64,000 nucleotides of DNA from Sapria himalayana (Eukaryota > Streptophyta > Magnoliopsida > Malpighiales > Rafflesiaceae). The position numbers and the translations under genes are program-made. Location of the stretch: the NCBI GenBank assembly GCA_029783825.1, contig JAREIK010002614.1, positions 86,259 to 150,258 on the forward strand, given 5' to 3'. Below, piece by piece: positions 40,692 through 53,594 of the stretch (positions are counted from its first letter, which is position 1; every line of letters begins with the position of its first letter). Under the pieces are notes generated by a model. The model had not been told where the DNA came from, made no database searches, and worked only from the letters and a program-made list of their open reading frames with translations.

Positions 40692-43390
40692 CTACTTACA
40701 TGTATTCCCTAATTTCTTTATGTTAAAAAATAATTTATAAGCTTTCTATATTATTTGTATTATTTTTATAGTTTTGAGAATATTAATAATATAGTTAGAA
40801 GTATTTTTTTAATAGTGTTAATGAATATTATTGGTAAATTAACTTATAAAAGATTTTATATTTCTTATTATCTTTTTAATCTCGTTAGTATATTAAAATT
40901 TTGAATAATAAAATTTCACGTATTTTAACTTATAACAAGGATCAACCAATATCGCTGCAATTAATACCACATTCATCTTGTCATTGTGACAATATTTTTA
41001 AAATGTAATGCTCATTATTATGGGCATAATTCACAAAAAAAAATATTTTTGCTTTGTTTTTATAATAAAAGAATGATTTGAAGCAATTCACTTCATGAAA
41101 ATTAGTGTTAAAAGTAATATAATTGATATTTTTACCCCTAAATATGTAATGTGGTGGTATAACACTTTTATAAGAAATCCTACAAACTTCTCATCATTTG
41201 TCAATCTTCTTTAATTATCTATCCTTTTTGTTCAATCATAAAATTTATTTATTTTTGTTCTTTTATTTGTTCAAATGTTTTTTATGAGCTATAATTATAC
41301 TTATAATTAAATATGTTGAGATTTATCTTGTTGGTATATCCAAACACAAAGATTTGTTAAACACATTTCTTTCTTCTCCAATATGTTTTTTGAAAAATTA
41401 TAAATGAGAAGAAGAATTTTTCACATATTTCATATATTAATAAAAATGAATGAATGAATCTGTAATCTCATTTATTTTATCTTTTACTATAAAAATCAGG
41501 ACATAAGAGAGATATTGCACATGAAAAAAGTTTTCATCTAATAATAATTCAATTTTGTATGCTTAAACAACATACAACATTATGTTTAATTATATGTGTC
41601 TAACTATATATAAATATATGTATAACTCTAATACTCTATATAATTAAATATAACTATATTTGTAACTGACTATACATATATGTATACATATATGTAAACC
41701 AATATATTTGTTTATAACTTTGTATATATTTATGTAAAATTATTTGTATGAATATATCTATATATAACTATATGTTTAGCAATATAAAAATATTTATAAC
41801 TATATATACTATATGTATAATAACATATAACTATAAATAATTATATCTTACTATATGTATAACTATAAAAGCTTTAATAAATATATTTAGATAAAGTAGT
41901 AAGCCAACAATGTATATCATGATATATCTAATCAAATAAAATATATATAATTTATTTTCTCTGCGAAAGAGTTGTCATACTTTTTGAGTATTTGATCTTA
42001 ATACTAAAAAAATCTCAGATATTTCAAACAGTGTTTGAAACTTGGTTTGTAGATTTTAGTTTAGATATATTAAACTGATTATCTCATGTAATTAGATCAT
42101 TATCATCATATACAATTAGTTTCACATACTAATATCTTGATCATCTTAAAAAAATAGAAATTTTGACATATTTCTATGACAAAATATAGTAAATATTGAG
42201 TAAAATTATTAAATCATTTCTTGGGAGACTGCTTGAAGCTATAAATTGCTTTTCATATTCTATATATCATATATGTGTTCTCTGCTTTCAGGAACAATAA
42301 ATCCTGGTGACTACTACATAAGCATTTTTTTATATAAATTATTATAAAGGAATGTATTCTTTATATCTAACTAATACATATTTTATATATGTGATGATAA
42401 ATAGAAAGTAATAACCTATTAGTGGTCATGTTAATCATATGAAATAATGAGTTCCAAAAATCAATATTATAAGGCTATGTAAAATCATTCATTACCAACA
42501 TAGTCTTGTCGATCGATCTTTTCCCTGGGTCCCTCTTTATTATATATATTTGTCTATAATGTAATTGGAATGTCCGACTCATTATTCTAAACTGGATCAA
42601 CTGATATGATAGAAAAATCATTTAAAATAGATTTTGAATGTATCCATTTAGTATATCCATCTTTGGATTGAGATCATCAAGTCTTTTAATGCTCATTTCT
42701 ATCTCTCTCTCTTGGTGAGATTTAAAAGTCATGTCCAATGGATCATGATTACTTTAGAAGTTCTTATTTTGTATGTATATATTAGAGGTCATTTTCTTGA
42801 TGTGATGACAAGTATCTTTGTCAAAGGATAATATGTCTTGTATTTGAGATGTATTAGATAAAGCTTTTATTGATTTTTGAAAGAATATTATTGAGATATC
42901 AATATATCATAAATCTTTGACTATGCAAGGGTCTTGTATTCTAGGTACAACCTCCAATTATATTATTGAATAATGCTTTTATTGTAGTTTTTATTTTTAG
43001 GAGTGAAAATGATGTTAAATATTCATCATTTAAGCATTTTTTTTAATTTGGAGGATAATGAGAAAATTTATCAAACATTTAGCATTAATATTATTTTGCA
43101 AATTATAATTGGTCAGAGAAAAACAAATATCCAATTGTAATATTTTAATAATATTGTACTCCTAAATATCATAAGAGTATGATAATGATGTGCTTTCATT
43201 AATATTCTCTCTCTAGATAAGTTCAAGTAGGTCCAACTTTTCTCTTAATTTAGGGTGATATCCAAAATCAAAGCCTCACTAATAAATTATAATTTTTTAG
43301 GCTATGTCTTCCATCTGGTTATGAGTATGGTTTTTTATTGATGATGCAATTTCAAAGATTCATATGTTAAAATTTAATCATTTATTTTAG
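40692..43390. other. AT-rich DNA with no recognisable gene (right arm)
   Basis: Mirror of 34101-36806. No frame, RNA or transposon terminus is evident. Substitutions relative to the left arm occur near 41460, 42417, 42922, 43132 and 43191. Confidence 0.6.
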
Positions 43391-43397
43391 CTTGTTC

Positions 43398-43441
<44 letters not shown>

Positions 43442-43750
43442 GTATGTGTGTGTGTGTGTGTATCCATGTATGTATGTATGTATGTATTGAATTTTCATCA
43501 GGTAAAATTCAGTTGCAAATTTTTTGTGCCTTGTATTTTTAGGTTCGACACAATTTTGAACAAACAAAGATATTTTTGTCGGCCTGGTTCTAAGGTGTTA
43601 TTCCATTTTTTATGCTTATGATAGAATATCTAGTTGTTTGATGTTCGTGCTCCATAATGGATATTTACGCTCTACTTTATGTAAATACTTGTAAAGGGAA
43701 GATAAAAAGGAGGTCATATATGTATGTATGTACCCACGTATGTATGTATC

Positions 43751-43785
<35 letters not shown>

Positions 43786-44220
43786 TTAACTTTCATCCTG
43801 TAAAATCTAGTTACAAATTTCTTGTGCCTTGTGTTTCTAGGTTCAACACAATTTTGAAAAAACAAAAATGATTTTTGTAGCCCTAGTTAAGGTGTTTGTT
43901 CCTTTTTTAATGCTTATTAAAGACTATCTAGCTGTTTGATGTTCATGCATCATTATGAATATTTACGCACTACTTTATGTAAATACTTGCAGAGGGAAGA
44001 GAAAATGTCATATATGTATGTATGTATCCATGTATGTATTTATGTATTGAACTTTCATCATGTAAAATCTAGTTGTTAATTTCTTGTGCCTTATATTTGC
44101 AGCTTCAATGCAATTTTGAACAAACCAAGATGATTTTTTATGCTTATAACAGAATATATAGCTGTTTGATGTTTATGCTCCATAATGTGTGCTCACGCTC
44201 TACTTTATGTAAATACTTGT
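43391..44220. repeat. Tail-repeat copies with microsatellites (right arm)
   Basis: Mirror of 33291-34100, with three copies of the 230-294-bp tail module. The (TA)n, (GT)n and (GTAT)n runs at 43402-43500 and 43730-43785 differ in length from the left arm. Confidence 0.8.
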
Positions 44221-45367
44221 ACATATATTCCAGTATATATGTATTTGTACACATATACATATATATCAGTATATATGTACAAGTATTTACTAGTTTTTGT
44301 GTATATGTTCATATATACCAGTATATATGTACATATACACTTTAGTATATGTACATATTTATATGTACATATAAAATCTCAATATATGTACATATATACA
44401 CTATAATATATGTACATTTACACTGCAGTGAATATGTATACGCTGGTATATATGTACAAGTATTTACCAGTATATATGTACATACTTGTACATATACACT
44501 ACAATGTATATGTACATACATGAACATATATATGTACATATATACTGTAGTGTATATGTATACACTAGTATATATGTACATATACACTATAGTGTATATG
44601 TTCATATATTGAGTATACATGTACATAAAAATACTTGTACATATATACTAGAATATATGTTTATGTACATATATACCAGTCTATATGTATATGTACATAT
44701 ATACCAGTGTATATGTACAAATACACTACAATATATGTACATATAAATACTCAGTATATGTACATATATACACTATAGTGTATGTACATATAAACTATAG
44801 TGTACTTGTATATATATAATAGTGTATATGTATACTCTTGTATATATGTACATATAAACTGTAGTATATATGTACATATATACTATAGTATTATATATTT
44901 ACCAAAATAGAACTTATTTTATTTATTTATTTTGATTTGATTGACTATTTAATTTTCGTACAGATTTGGTACCACAATATTTTTCATACGAAGCTTATAG
45001 AAGAGAAGGGATTTTTCACTAGACATGATGCACCGTGACTAGGACAGCTTTGTCGCAGCAGAAAGCTGGTGACCAGAGGAGCTGGGGGAGATAAAACAAC
45101 ATCAATTTAATGAATAGATTATACTTTATGCACTGTAAGTATGTATGTATTGAACTTTTATCCTATAAAATCTAGTTACAAATTTCAAACAAACAAAGAT
45201 ATTTTTGCAGCAATGGTTATGTGTTTGTTTATTTTTTTTATGTTTATGACATAATTTTTAGCTGTTTTATGTTCATGCTCCATAATAGATATTTATGCTC
45301 TACTTTAATATAAATACTTATACATATATACAAGTATATATGTATATATACATATATACCTCTATAA

Positions 45368-45402
<35 letters not shown>

Positions 45403-45863
45403 CTAGTATATATGTACAAATATTTACTAGTATATGTGTATATGTACATATATAGACTATAGAATATGTACATATACATTGCAGTGTATATGTACATATA
45501 TATTATAGTGTATATGTATACATTGGTATATATGTACAAGTATTTACCACTATATATGTGCATATACTAAGTATATATGTACATATAAATACTTGTATAC
45601 ATATACCTGTATATATATACATATACATATACCAATGTATACATGCACACTACATTGTATATGTTTACATTTATATATGTACATATACACTTTAGTCTAT
45701 ATTTATATATACCAAGTATATATGTACATATAAATACTTGTACATATATACTAGTATATATGTACATATACATATATACCCGTGTAAACATATACACGGT
45801 AGTATATATGTACATTTATACTGCAATGTATATATACATTTATACTTCTATATATGTATATGC

Positions 45864-45901
<38 letters not shown>

Positions 45902-46224
45902 CAATATATATGTACATATATACTATAATATTATATGTAACTAGTGAAATGCTAGTATATATGTACATATATATTATAGTATTATATATTTATCAAAATA
46001 GAACTTTATTTATTTTATTATTTTGATTTGATTGACTGGTTTAAATTTTGTATAGATATGATACCACAATGTTTTTCAATTGAAGTTTGTAGAAGAGAAA
46101 GAATTTTTCACTAGACATGATGCATTATGACTCAGACAACTTTGTCACGGTAGAAAGATGGTGATCGGAGGAGCTGAGGGAGAGATTGCAATGTCAATGC
46201 ACGGATAGATTATGCTTTATGCAC
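44221..46224. repeat. 1.1-kb tandem units with TGTACA arrays (right arm)
   Basis: Mirror of 31261-33290. The conserved blocks lie at about 44930-45140 and 46000-46224, and TGTACA-rich arrays fill the space between. The (GT)n tract near 45862-45888 is longer than on the left. Confidence 0.85.
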
Positions 46225-46444
46225 TGTTGGTAGATACATTGATAATAAGATGTAATAAAATTTTGTTATGTTTTTGTTTTAATTATGTAAAATATTATAT
46301 CAGAATAATTTATTAAATGATTTTATTTTTTATTAATTATAAATTATCGTTTATAGTTTGTGTTTTTATACAATTTAATATTAAATTATTAATTTATTTA
46401 ATTAAATTTTTTGAAAAAAAAAATAAAATTCTGAAAATTTTTTG

Positions 46445-46879
46445 AAATGAAAATAGCTAGGGTTTTTTCTCTTTCTAATTTGGCTATGGAATTTTCCCTT
46501 GCTAATTTAGCTAGGGAATAATTATTTTAGCTAGGGAATTTTCCGTTGCTAAAATTTTTTAGCTAGGGACTCTTTCCCTCCTTAATTTTTAGCGACAAAC
46601 ACTTTAGATTGGAAAAGGTTCCGTCATTATATCTGTTTAGCGATGGAAACTCACATTTAACTTGCTAATTTAGCTAGGAAAATTATTATTTTATCTAGGG
46701 ATATTTCCGTCGCTAAAATTTTTTAGCTAGGGACTTATTCCCTCATTAATTTTTAGCGATGAGCACTTTAGATTTGGAAAGCTTCCATTGTTAATACATC
46801 GTAATATCCTATTTAGCTATGGAAACCCTTCATTTAGCTAGGGAATTGTCCCTAGCTATTTGGGATTTTTCTGGTAGTG
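46445..46879 (+). mobile_element. CACTA 3' terminus with subterminal repeats (right arm)
   Basis: Ends GATTTTTCTGGTAGTG at 46879, the inverted form of CACTACCAGAAAAATC, preceded by agctaggg/ttagcgac subterminal repeats from about 46450. In + orientation this is the natural 3' end of the element whose 5' region lies at 38530. Confidence 0.85.
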
Positions 46880-47589
46880 AATTATTTCCTCCATATAGAC
46901 TATCATGACACTTATTCTAACAGAAAATAAGAAATTCAACTTATTCTATTATGAATATATTAAAAATATACAATAAATATAGACCCTCAACTACAATTGT
47001 TGTCAGCGAGGGTTCCTTTCATATGTCAAGGCAATCTTAGACTAAATATTCTAAATCAAAAAGAACAATTTAATCCAAATACATATGTTTTGGTAATGAT
47101 CTTAATGATGCTAAAAAATTTAAATTAGATAATAAGTTAAATTTTTCATAGTATAATCATTTAATCATTACTAAGCAGAATTCTTTTGATTTTATTAAAA
47201 AGTTAACTAGTCATGAAAAAAATATTTACTTGCTTAGACAACATGATGAATTTGTTGGCTTTATGATCTGAGATGAGACGTTGGTAGTAATTCCGCTACC
47301 AAGATTTGTAAATTTATAGATTCGGAAGAAAAAGAAAAGTGAAAAATGATATATATATATATATATATCTACAACCAGAATCTAGTATCATAGCAGAAAA
47401 TCAAACAATAATCTAGAAACACAGAAAATTATGTGATTCACTAGTCATTCAGCATGACTAGCTACATCTACTAGAAAAATGCTTATGTTTTTATAGATTA
47501 TTACCAAAACAATATATTATGGATGCAGCAATCGTGAAGAAAAAAATCATGCATAGAGAGAAAATGAAAATGAATAATTTTGAAGAAAA
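46880..47589. other. AT-rich flank of the CACTA element (right arm)
   Basis: Mirror of 29894-30605. No gene is visible. A short frame beginning at 47520 (MDAAIVKKKIMHREK) stops after about 25 codons. Confidence 0.5.
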
Positions 47590-48252
47590 TTGGTAGCAGC
47601 GAAAAATAGAAATAAAAAATCAATTTATATTAAACAATTTTTCGATATCAATGATGGAGCGGGTCATATCGCTTGGATAGATCAGGCTATGCTTCAAAAT
47701 TTTCTTCGGCCCATTGACTGGGTAGTAGGACACTCATTATTTTGCTATTGCTGCATTCCCAATCTTTCAAAATTTTATTTTCTGCACTAACAAAATATTG
47801 AAATAAAAAACACTTTGGTTATACAAAGAAGTTTATCAAAAAAAAAAACTAAATATAACAGACATTAAACATAATTTCGTAAGCAATTTTTTTTATTGTA
47901 AAGATGATGAATTGCATGATAGGGATTTGTCAATACAACTTAAAGATGTTCCATATATAGTGGCAAGTTCAAGTTCTACTTTGATCAATCTTGTAGATGT
48001 TTCTTCTAACCCAGAATTATCTTCTCATCCTAGAGTTTCAAATATCATGAATCACCCATGCCTGTTGTATCATATGTTTGTAATAAGGCCCATAAACAAT
48101 TTAACCCACAATTTGGAAAATTTTCATGTTGTCATATGCTTTCATTATTAATTCCTATCATACAAATTGATTCTATTCAGATATTTCTCCATGTAAAACC
48201 CTTATGTGAGCCAACCTTCCTTCACGAGCCGACATCATTTTCTATAATCTAA
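47590..48252 (+). other. Cluster of small unrecognised open frames (right arm)
   Basis: Frames 47590-47790, 47912-48151 and 48058-48252 are identical in translation to the left-arm copies. Family unknown. Confidence 0.35.
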
Positions 48253-48709
48253 CTATAATGGAATTTTAGCTCTTTAGTATCTTCTCTTGAATACCCAAAA
48301 ATTATTTGAGAACATCATTGGATGCACTTATTATCAACAAGACAATTATTGTTTTAATTATTTTTAGTTTATTATGATACAAGTAAATATTCTTTTGATT
48401 CTATTTAAAATTAATTTGTTTATTTTAAATTTTGATATTTTTGAACTTTCAAACATCTATATAAAAAGGATATTGAAATTTGTTATTGGAGTTACTTATT
48501 TGAAATTTGGGGCCCACTACTTTTATTTTCCTTCTTGATGGGAGCACCCAACTCATGTGGTCCGCTCGAATGAACTTGCCTCCTATATAAGGGGGTTTTA
48601 TGTGTTAATATGCATATAAGAGTTATTGAAATTTGATTTATGTTATTTCAATTTGTGTTCAATTTAAATTTAATTATTTATTTTAATTTCTGCATATCAT
48701 TTTATAACA
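48253..48709 (+). mobile_element. Copia-type LTR remnant (right arm)
   Basis: The clear part is about 48483-48709. It has a TATA box CTATATAA at 48583-48590, then ggggg. A pyrimidine/AT-rich stretch follows to ttctgcatatc...ttataaca, and then the primer-binding-site-like AGTGTCAAAATATGGC. The 5' boundary is not defined. Mirror of 28774-29000. Confidence 0.45.
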
Positions 48710-48910
48710 AGTGTCAAAATATGGCTTGTATGTGGAACCTTTGACAAACCAAAACGACACACTAAATTAAATTTCATCTAAACTAGTAGGCTTTGAAAAA
48801 TTATTATCAATACCTCGAGGAGGAGTAGATCCACTTGTGATCTTCCCTTTAGCACTTAATAAAAAATTCTCTACAAATATTATTATGGTAAATTGAAAGG
48901 AAATCAAAGC

Positions 48911-48955
48911 CAGATCTCTAACAGCTAGATCTGACAAGTCTCAAATATGAGACTT
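48911..48955. repeat. Two adjacent perfect hairpins (right arm)
   Basis: Mirror of 28528-28572 with no base change. Confidence 0.8.
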
Positions 48956-50421
48956 AGCTTACTTGGATCAAGTCATTAATCATTACTCCAAGACTTTAAA
49001 AATATCACACATCTCAATATTATTCTTATATATACATTCAACACGAAGATTTCCTAAGTTATTACACATCTTAGTATTATTCTCACTTAAATACTTTTAA
49101 CTTTAAAATTCTTATAAAATCTAATAAATTAGAATTTATAAAATCACACATTTAAGTCCTAAAGAATAAATACACAAATAAAAAATTATAGCATACAATA
49201 TACACACATAATTCTAACTACAAATATGTTTTGTAATCCTCTATATAAAAATATGAAAATGATTATGATAACTTACATACTTAAAGCTCTCATATAAAAC
49301 ATTAAATAATTATAAAAAAAAGATAAATGATATAATAATTGAGAAATATTTTTATTTTCTTAAAAATTGGGTCATTTAAATCTCATAATGATTATAGTTT
49401 GCATATATGTTTCAAAATTACATTTAAAATTAGATCATTTAAATCCCATAAGATATCTTGAAGCAATGGGTGATTTTATAATTTCTAGGACATACATAGA
49501 AGAATGTCCCACATCATTTTTAAACTCACAAAATACTGCAAATATCCCAAAACATATGTAGCTTGCCCCCACAAACCAAAATTTTTCAATTTATTGTGTT
49601 TTTCTGATATATGTCAGCACCTTATGTGCATCCATGATATTTTTCTTTTTTTTTAGATATTCTTTAAGATGTTCCATAAGAAACACATGCATAGAATCCA
49701 CATATAAACCATTTACATTCTGAATTTGAATATTGAGGTTCTGAGCATAGCCAAAACCACTGGTCCCTCAATATTAGTATGCAGCCACAAATGATTAATT
49801 TTTTTATAAGTTAGTCTGTTAGTGAAGAAAATCATCATGAATGGTTCTCTCTAACATCTAGCATCAATGGCCAACAATTTTTAAGTAATTGAGTTATGCT
49901 CCAAAAACTCATTGTTTTAAGAAACATATTAGCTCATTGATAATTTTCGTTCAAAATTTATATGGTAATGCCCCATTGAAGAAAGTAATGTAACACCCAA
50001 AAATGAAAGAAATAAGATGAGTTGATGATAAATAAAAATCTGTGGAACACGTTGAAATGTAAATACAAGGTTTGCCGAACTACAATAGCATTTCATATTT
50101 TTGAGGTATATTATGCATCTCAAAGTCATAAAAAAAGAAAGATTGGAGACCTACCTTCATCAATTAAGCTTCTCAGAGCACACAAGTCACCCATTATTAG
50201 TCTTCCTATCACCTATCAAAGTAACAAATACCAACAAGGTAACAAGGAATATAAATATAATACTTACCCAAAATAAATTCTACAATATTTTAATCTACCA
50301 TATTGCTGGTTCAATTGAGATTTACCCTCAATAAAACATTGAGACTAAATCTCACCGTAGTGATGTAAATATGACCAGGAGAACACAGTATAAAAAATAA
50401 TAATGAAAATATAAAGTTAAC
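48956..50421. other. No recognisable gene (right arm)
   Basis: Mirror of 27061-28527. Overlapping small frames on both strands at 49929-50334 have no recognisable signature. Confidence 0.5.
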
Positions 50422-50636
50422 CCAAGAATATGATTCCTTGCCATCAGCTTGTTGAGGTATGTAAGTTCCATTCGAAGATACTCAACCCAAAGATCTGAAT
50501 TTGAGCAGATTCTTAAAGCATTTTGCATAAGAACCCTAGCAGTTGTAGTATTTAAGTTATGATTAAATTTACACGTTGCAGCATAAATCAAAACTTCAAG
50601 AACCTTTGGATGAAATCGAATTGCTTGAGCCAGTAA
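50422..50636 (-). pseudogene. UTP6: UTP6-like exon fragment, right-arm copy
   Basis: Minus-strand copy of the exon at 26846-27060, with the same peptide through NKLMARNHILGL and the same acceptor and donor dinucleotides. A nearby difference (LYFHYY versus LYFLYY) lies in the former intron. The two copies face each other across the palindrome, so a read-through transcript would contain both sense and antisense exon sequence. Function as protein is not expected for a single 71-codon exon. Confidence 0.75.
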
Positions 50637-51275
50637 CTACATGAAATAAAATAAATGGATCAACCTAAAGCGAACTATAGCTCGATCATAAAGTAACCTA
50701 ATTTAGTTGAATCCAATGATAATAATATGTCTATGCCCAGAAATGTAAATATTTTACAGATTAATGCAACAGTAAGATATGCTGGCATGCTTCACAACTT
50801 GATTAATTCAAGTGAAATGGATCGAAGAATAATACAAAAGATAGGGATGCTGATAAAAACATGAACATGTGTGAGAATGAAATAATCAATAACATGATAA
50901 GATATGGAATTGCAAATTTTTTGCATTTAAACCTTACAAATTGATAAAAAAAGAAAAGAAGAATAATACCTTCTTCATCATCAATATTTTACATGAGACC
51001 TTTGTGGTGCTCGTATAAGTCGGTGTTCATGCTTACTAATGCGAAGATGGTTTAACGAGATGAAGTTATGGAGATTATGAAGTGGGTACCATTTGGATGA
51101 AGAAACAGGTGCGATTAATCAAGAATTCAAGGTAGAAATAAAGTGGTTGATATATAGACGCATGAGTGGAGAGGGGAATGTTAAAGATGATATGAAAAAG
51201 CTATAGATTCTTACAGGATTGGTTGGGATGATGGTGTCCTGGTCTAGGTCTCGACTATTCTGTGCTGTATGTTGC
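50637..51275. other. Unassigned sequence between UTP6 exon and minisatellite (right arm)
   Basis: Mirror of 26207-26845. A + strand open stretch around 51098-51210 (DEETGAINQEFKVEIKW...) is not recognisable. Confidence 0.4.
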
Positions 51276-51541
51276 ATTTTTTTGAAATCACATCGAATTT
51301 CTGAAATCGTATTAGATTTCTAAAATTGCATCGAATTTCTAAAATCGCATCGGATTTCTGAAATCGCATCAGATTTCTGGAATCACATCGGATTTCTGAA
51401 ATAGTATCAGATTTCTGAAATCACATCGCATTTCTGAAATCGCATCGGATTTCTAAAATCACATCGGATTTCTGAAATCACATCGGATTTTTGAAATCAC
51501 ATCGGATTTTTAAAATCACATTAGCTTTCTGAAATCACATC
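51276..51541. repeat. 19-bp minisatellite, 14 units (right arm)
   Basis: Mirror of 25941-26206 with the same unit count and the same order of variants. Unlike the GATA arrays, it has not changed copy number since the arms separated. Confidence 0.93.
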
Positions 51542-52135
51542 AAATATCTGACATCGCAACAGTAGTAACACATAATATTTGGGTTTATAAAAAATATTAA
51601 ATTTAGTGATGAATTTTTTCTCTAGTTAATTAGCATGGGAAAATCCAACTCTAAAGTTGCTAATTTTTCATATTATTTTATTAAAAAAAAATATTTTTTC
51701 ATATAACCTTAATTAAATTGTATAAATATATAACCATACAAAATTTATAATATTTCATATTTTTAATAATTTATTGATAAATCTATACTATTATTTCTAT
51801 ATAAAAAAATATTATGAAATTATAAAAAAGTATTTCATATATAAATAAATAAATATATATATATATATATTGTTATACATTTTTATGAATTTAATATATT
51901 TTTATGAATTTAATATTAAATAAATTTGTAACCAAAAAAATTCATATTATTTGATATAATTTCTAATTTATAAAAATCCTAACATAACTTAAAGTGAGAA
52001 GAGATTATAAAAAAAGATATATTTATTATTTTAATAAGAACGGAATATAAAAAGCTAATATTAAAGATTTTACTCAAATGTTTAATTCTTATAAATAAGT
52101 AGGGGCAAAAATAAAACTTGAATTCAAATCAATGT
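51542..52135. other. AT-rich DNA with CACTA subterminal-like patch (right arm)
   Basis: Mirror of 25351-25940. The patch lies at about 51600-51670 (tttagtgatgaatttttt, agttaattagcatggga). Confidence 0.45.
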
Positions 52136-52329
52136 AGGGTCAGTTTGGTAGTGCTTTTCAAAAATGTTTATAGGGTTAAAAATAATTTTAAGTGTTTTTA
52201 GGACAAAAAAATATTATTAGTAATATTTTTAAAAACTCATTTAAACCCCTAAAAAACACTAGAAGTGTTATTTTAATAAGCACTTTGAGAATTATTTTTT
52301 ATACACCATCAAAATTTTTTGGTTATAAT
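52136..52329 (+). mobile_element. MITE-like terminal fragment (right arm)
   Basis: Starts AGGGTCAGTTTGGTAGTGC; mirror of 25157-25350. Confidence 0.35.
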
Positions 52330-52793
52330 ATAGGTGTCAAATAGGCGAGCTGCCCGGACCCGGCCCAAAGCGACATTGTAGTGTCATGCATGGGCCCATG
52401 TCGTACGGACCCTCGACATGAATCATGCCATGTCGTGCAAAGGGATTTCAGCCCACGTGTCATTCCAAGCCCGGTATGGGTGCCTGGAATTTTGGAATGG
52501 CGGGGGGAACAACGTGGTGATGCACGATGGGCAATGGCTCAACATGCCTGATGGGCAATCGTGATGTGACGATGCACCCCCTAAAACTTTAATTTTTTGA
52601 AAAAAAGACTCACTTCGAGTCGAACCAACTCGACCAACACTATTCAAACCATTCAAACTTGGGCAGATTCTAATTCACGGGCGGCATCTGGCTCGAACCA
52701 CCATGTCAGACATGCCGTGACAAGCAGATAAAGCTAGCCTTGAGGGGCCTAGAAAAAAAGGGCATGGCCAGCCCAGACCTTTTGATACCTCTA
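52330..52793. mobile_element. GC-rich hAT-like element (right arm)
   Basis: Mirror of 24692-25156. It differs from the left copy by at least one G/A change (gatgtgacgatgc versus gatgtgatgatgc) and a one-base indel at gcccacgtgtc. A further substitution lies just outside it at 52798-52807. Confidence 0.6.
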
Positions 52794-53594
52794 AGATGTA
52801 CCTAAAATATCTATTTATTTATACATAAATATAAATTTATTTTTTTAAAATTTTGGAAAAATATGAATTTTTTTTAAAATTCAAATAATTCAAATTTTTT
52901 TGCAAATATTTTTTTAAAGATTTCTATAATCATAAAAGTAATTATTTTAAGTTTTATTAATATAAATATTTAGTTGTTTATTCGTTAATTCACATTTTTT
53001 GTCAATATTTTTTATCATACAAATAATTATATTTGGTTTTTATAAATACAAATGTTTACGTATGTTAATTTATTAATTCAAATATTTTAAAAAATGTTTA
53101 TAATTATAGAATTAATTATTTAATGTAGTTATTAATAAGTATATTTATATATCATAAATAAATAATTCAAATAATATTTTGTATAATTTTTAAAATTTTC
53201 TAAAATAAAAATATTTATTTTAGTTTTTATTAATATAAATTTTTATTTGTGTTTAAATATTTTTTTAATTTTTCATTTATTATATTATATTTTTATAATT
53301 ATATAAGAGAAGGTGTCTTTCAAAGATTCCTCATCCATTGACCATGACAGACCTTTAATATACAAAATTACATTAAATATTAAAATAAATAATATATAAA
53401 AAATTAATTCAGTATAGATTAATGACAAAAATTAATTTTGAGCTAAATAGTTAGGGAAGAATCCCTAGCAAAATGAATATATTTTTAGATAATTATAATT
53501 TAAGGACTAATCGCTTGCTATTAATATATAATTATAAAAAAAAATTCCAGATAACTAATTAGTGAATGATTTTTTAAAACTAATTAGCTTGGGG
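52794..53594 (-). mobile_element. CACTA family copy 3, truncated (right arm)
   Basis: Mirror of 23891-24690. It ends ctaattagcttgggg directly against the TATC array. Confidence 0.7.

Larger units (their letters stand above)
30606..46879. mobile_element. 16.3-kb pseudo-element with two CACTA 3' termini
   Basis: The interval begins CACTACCAGAAAAATC and ends GATTTTTCTGGTAGTG. Both ends are the same 3' terminus with its subterminal repeats, and the palindrome centre is in the middle. CACTA transposases normally pair a distinct 5' and 3' end, so mobility of this structure is doubtful. It is a by-product of the palindrome and not a simple insertion. I infer this from the geometry. Confidence 0.7.
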
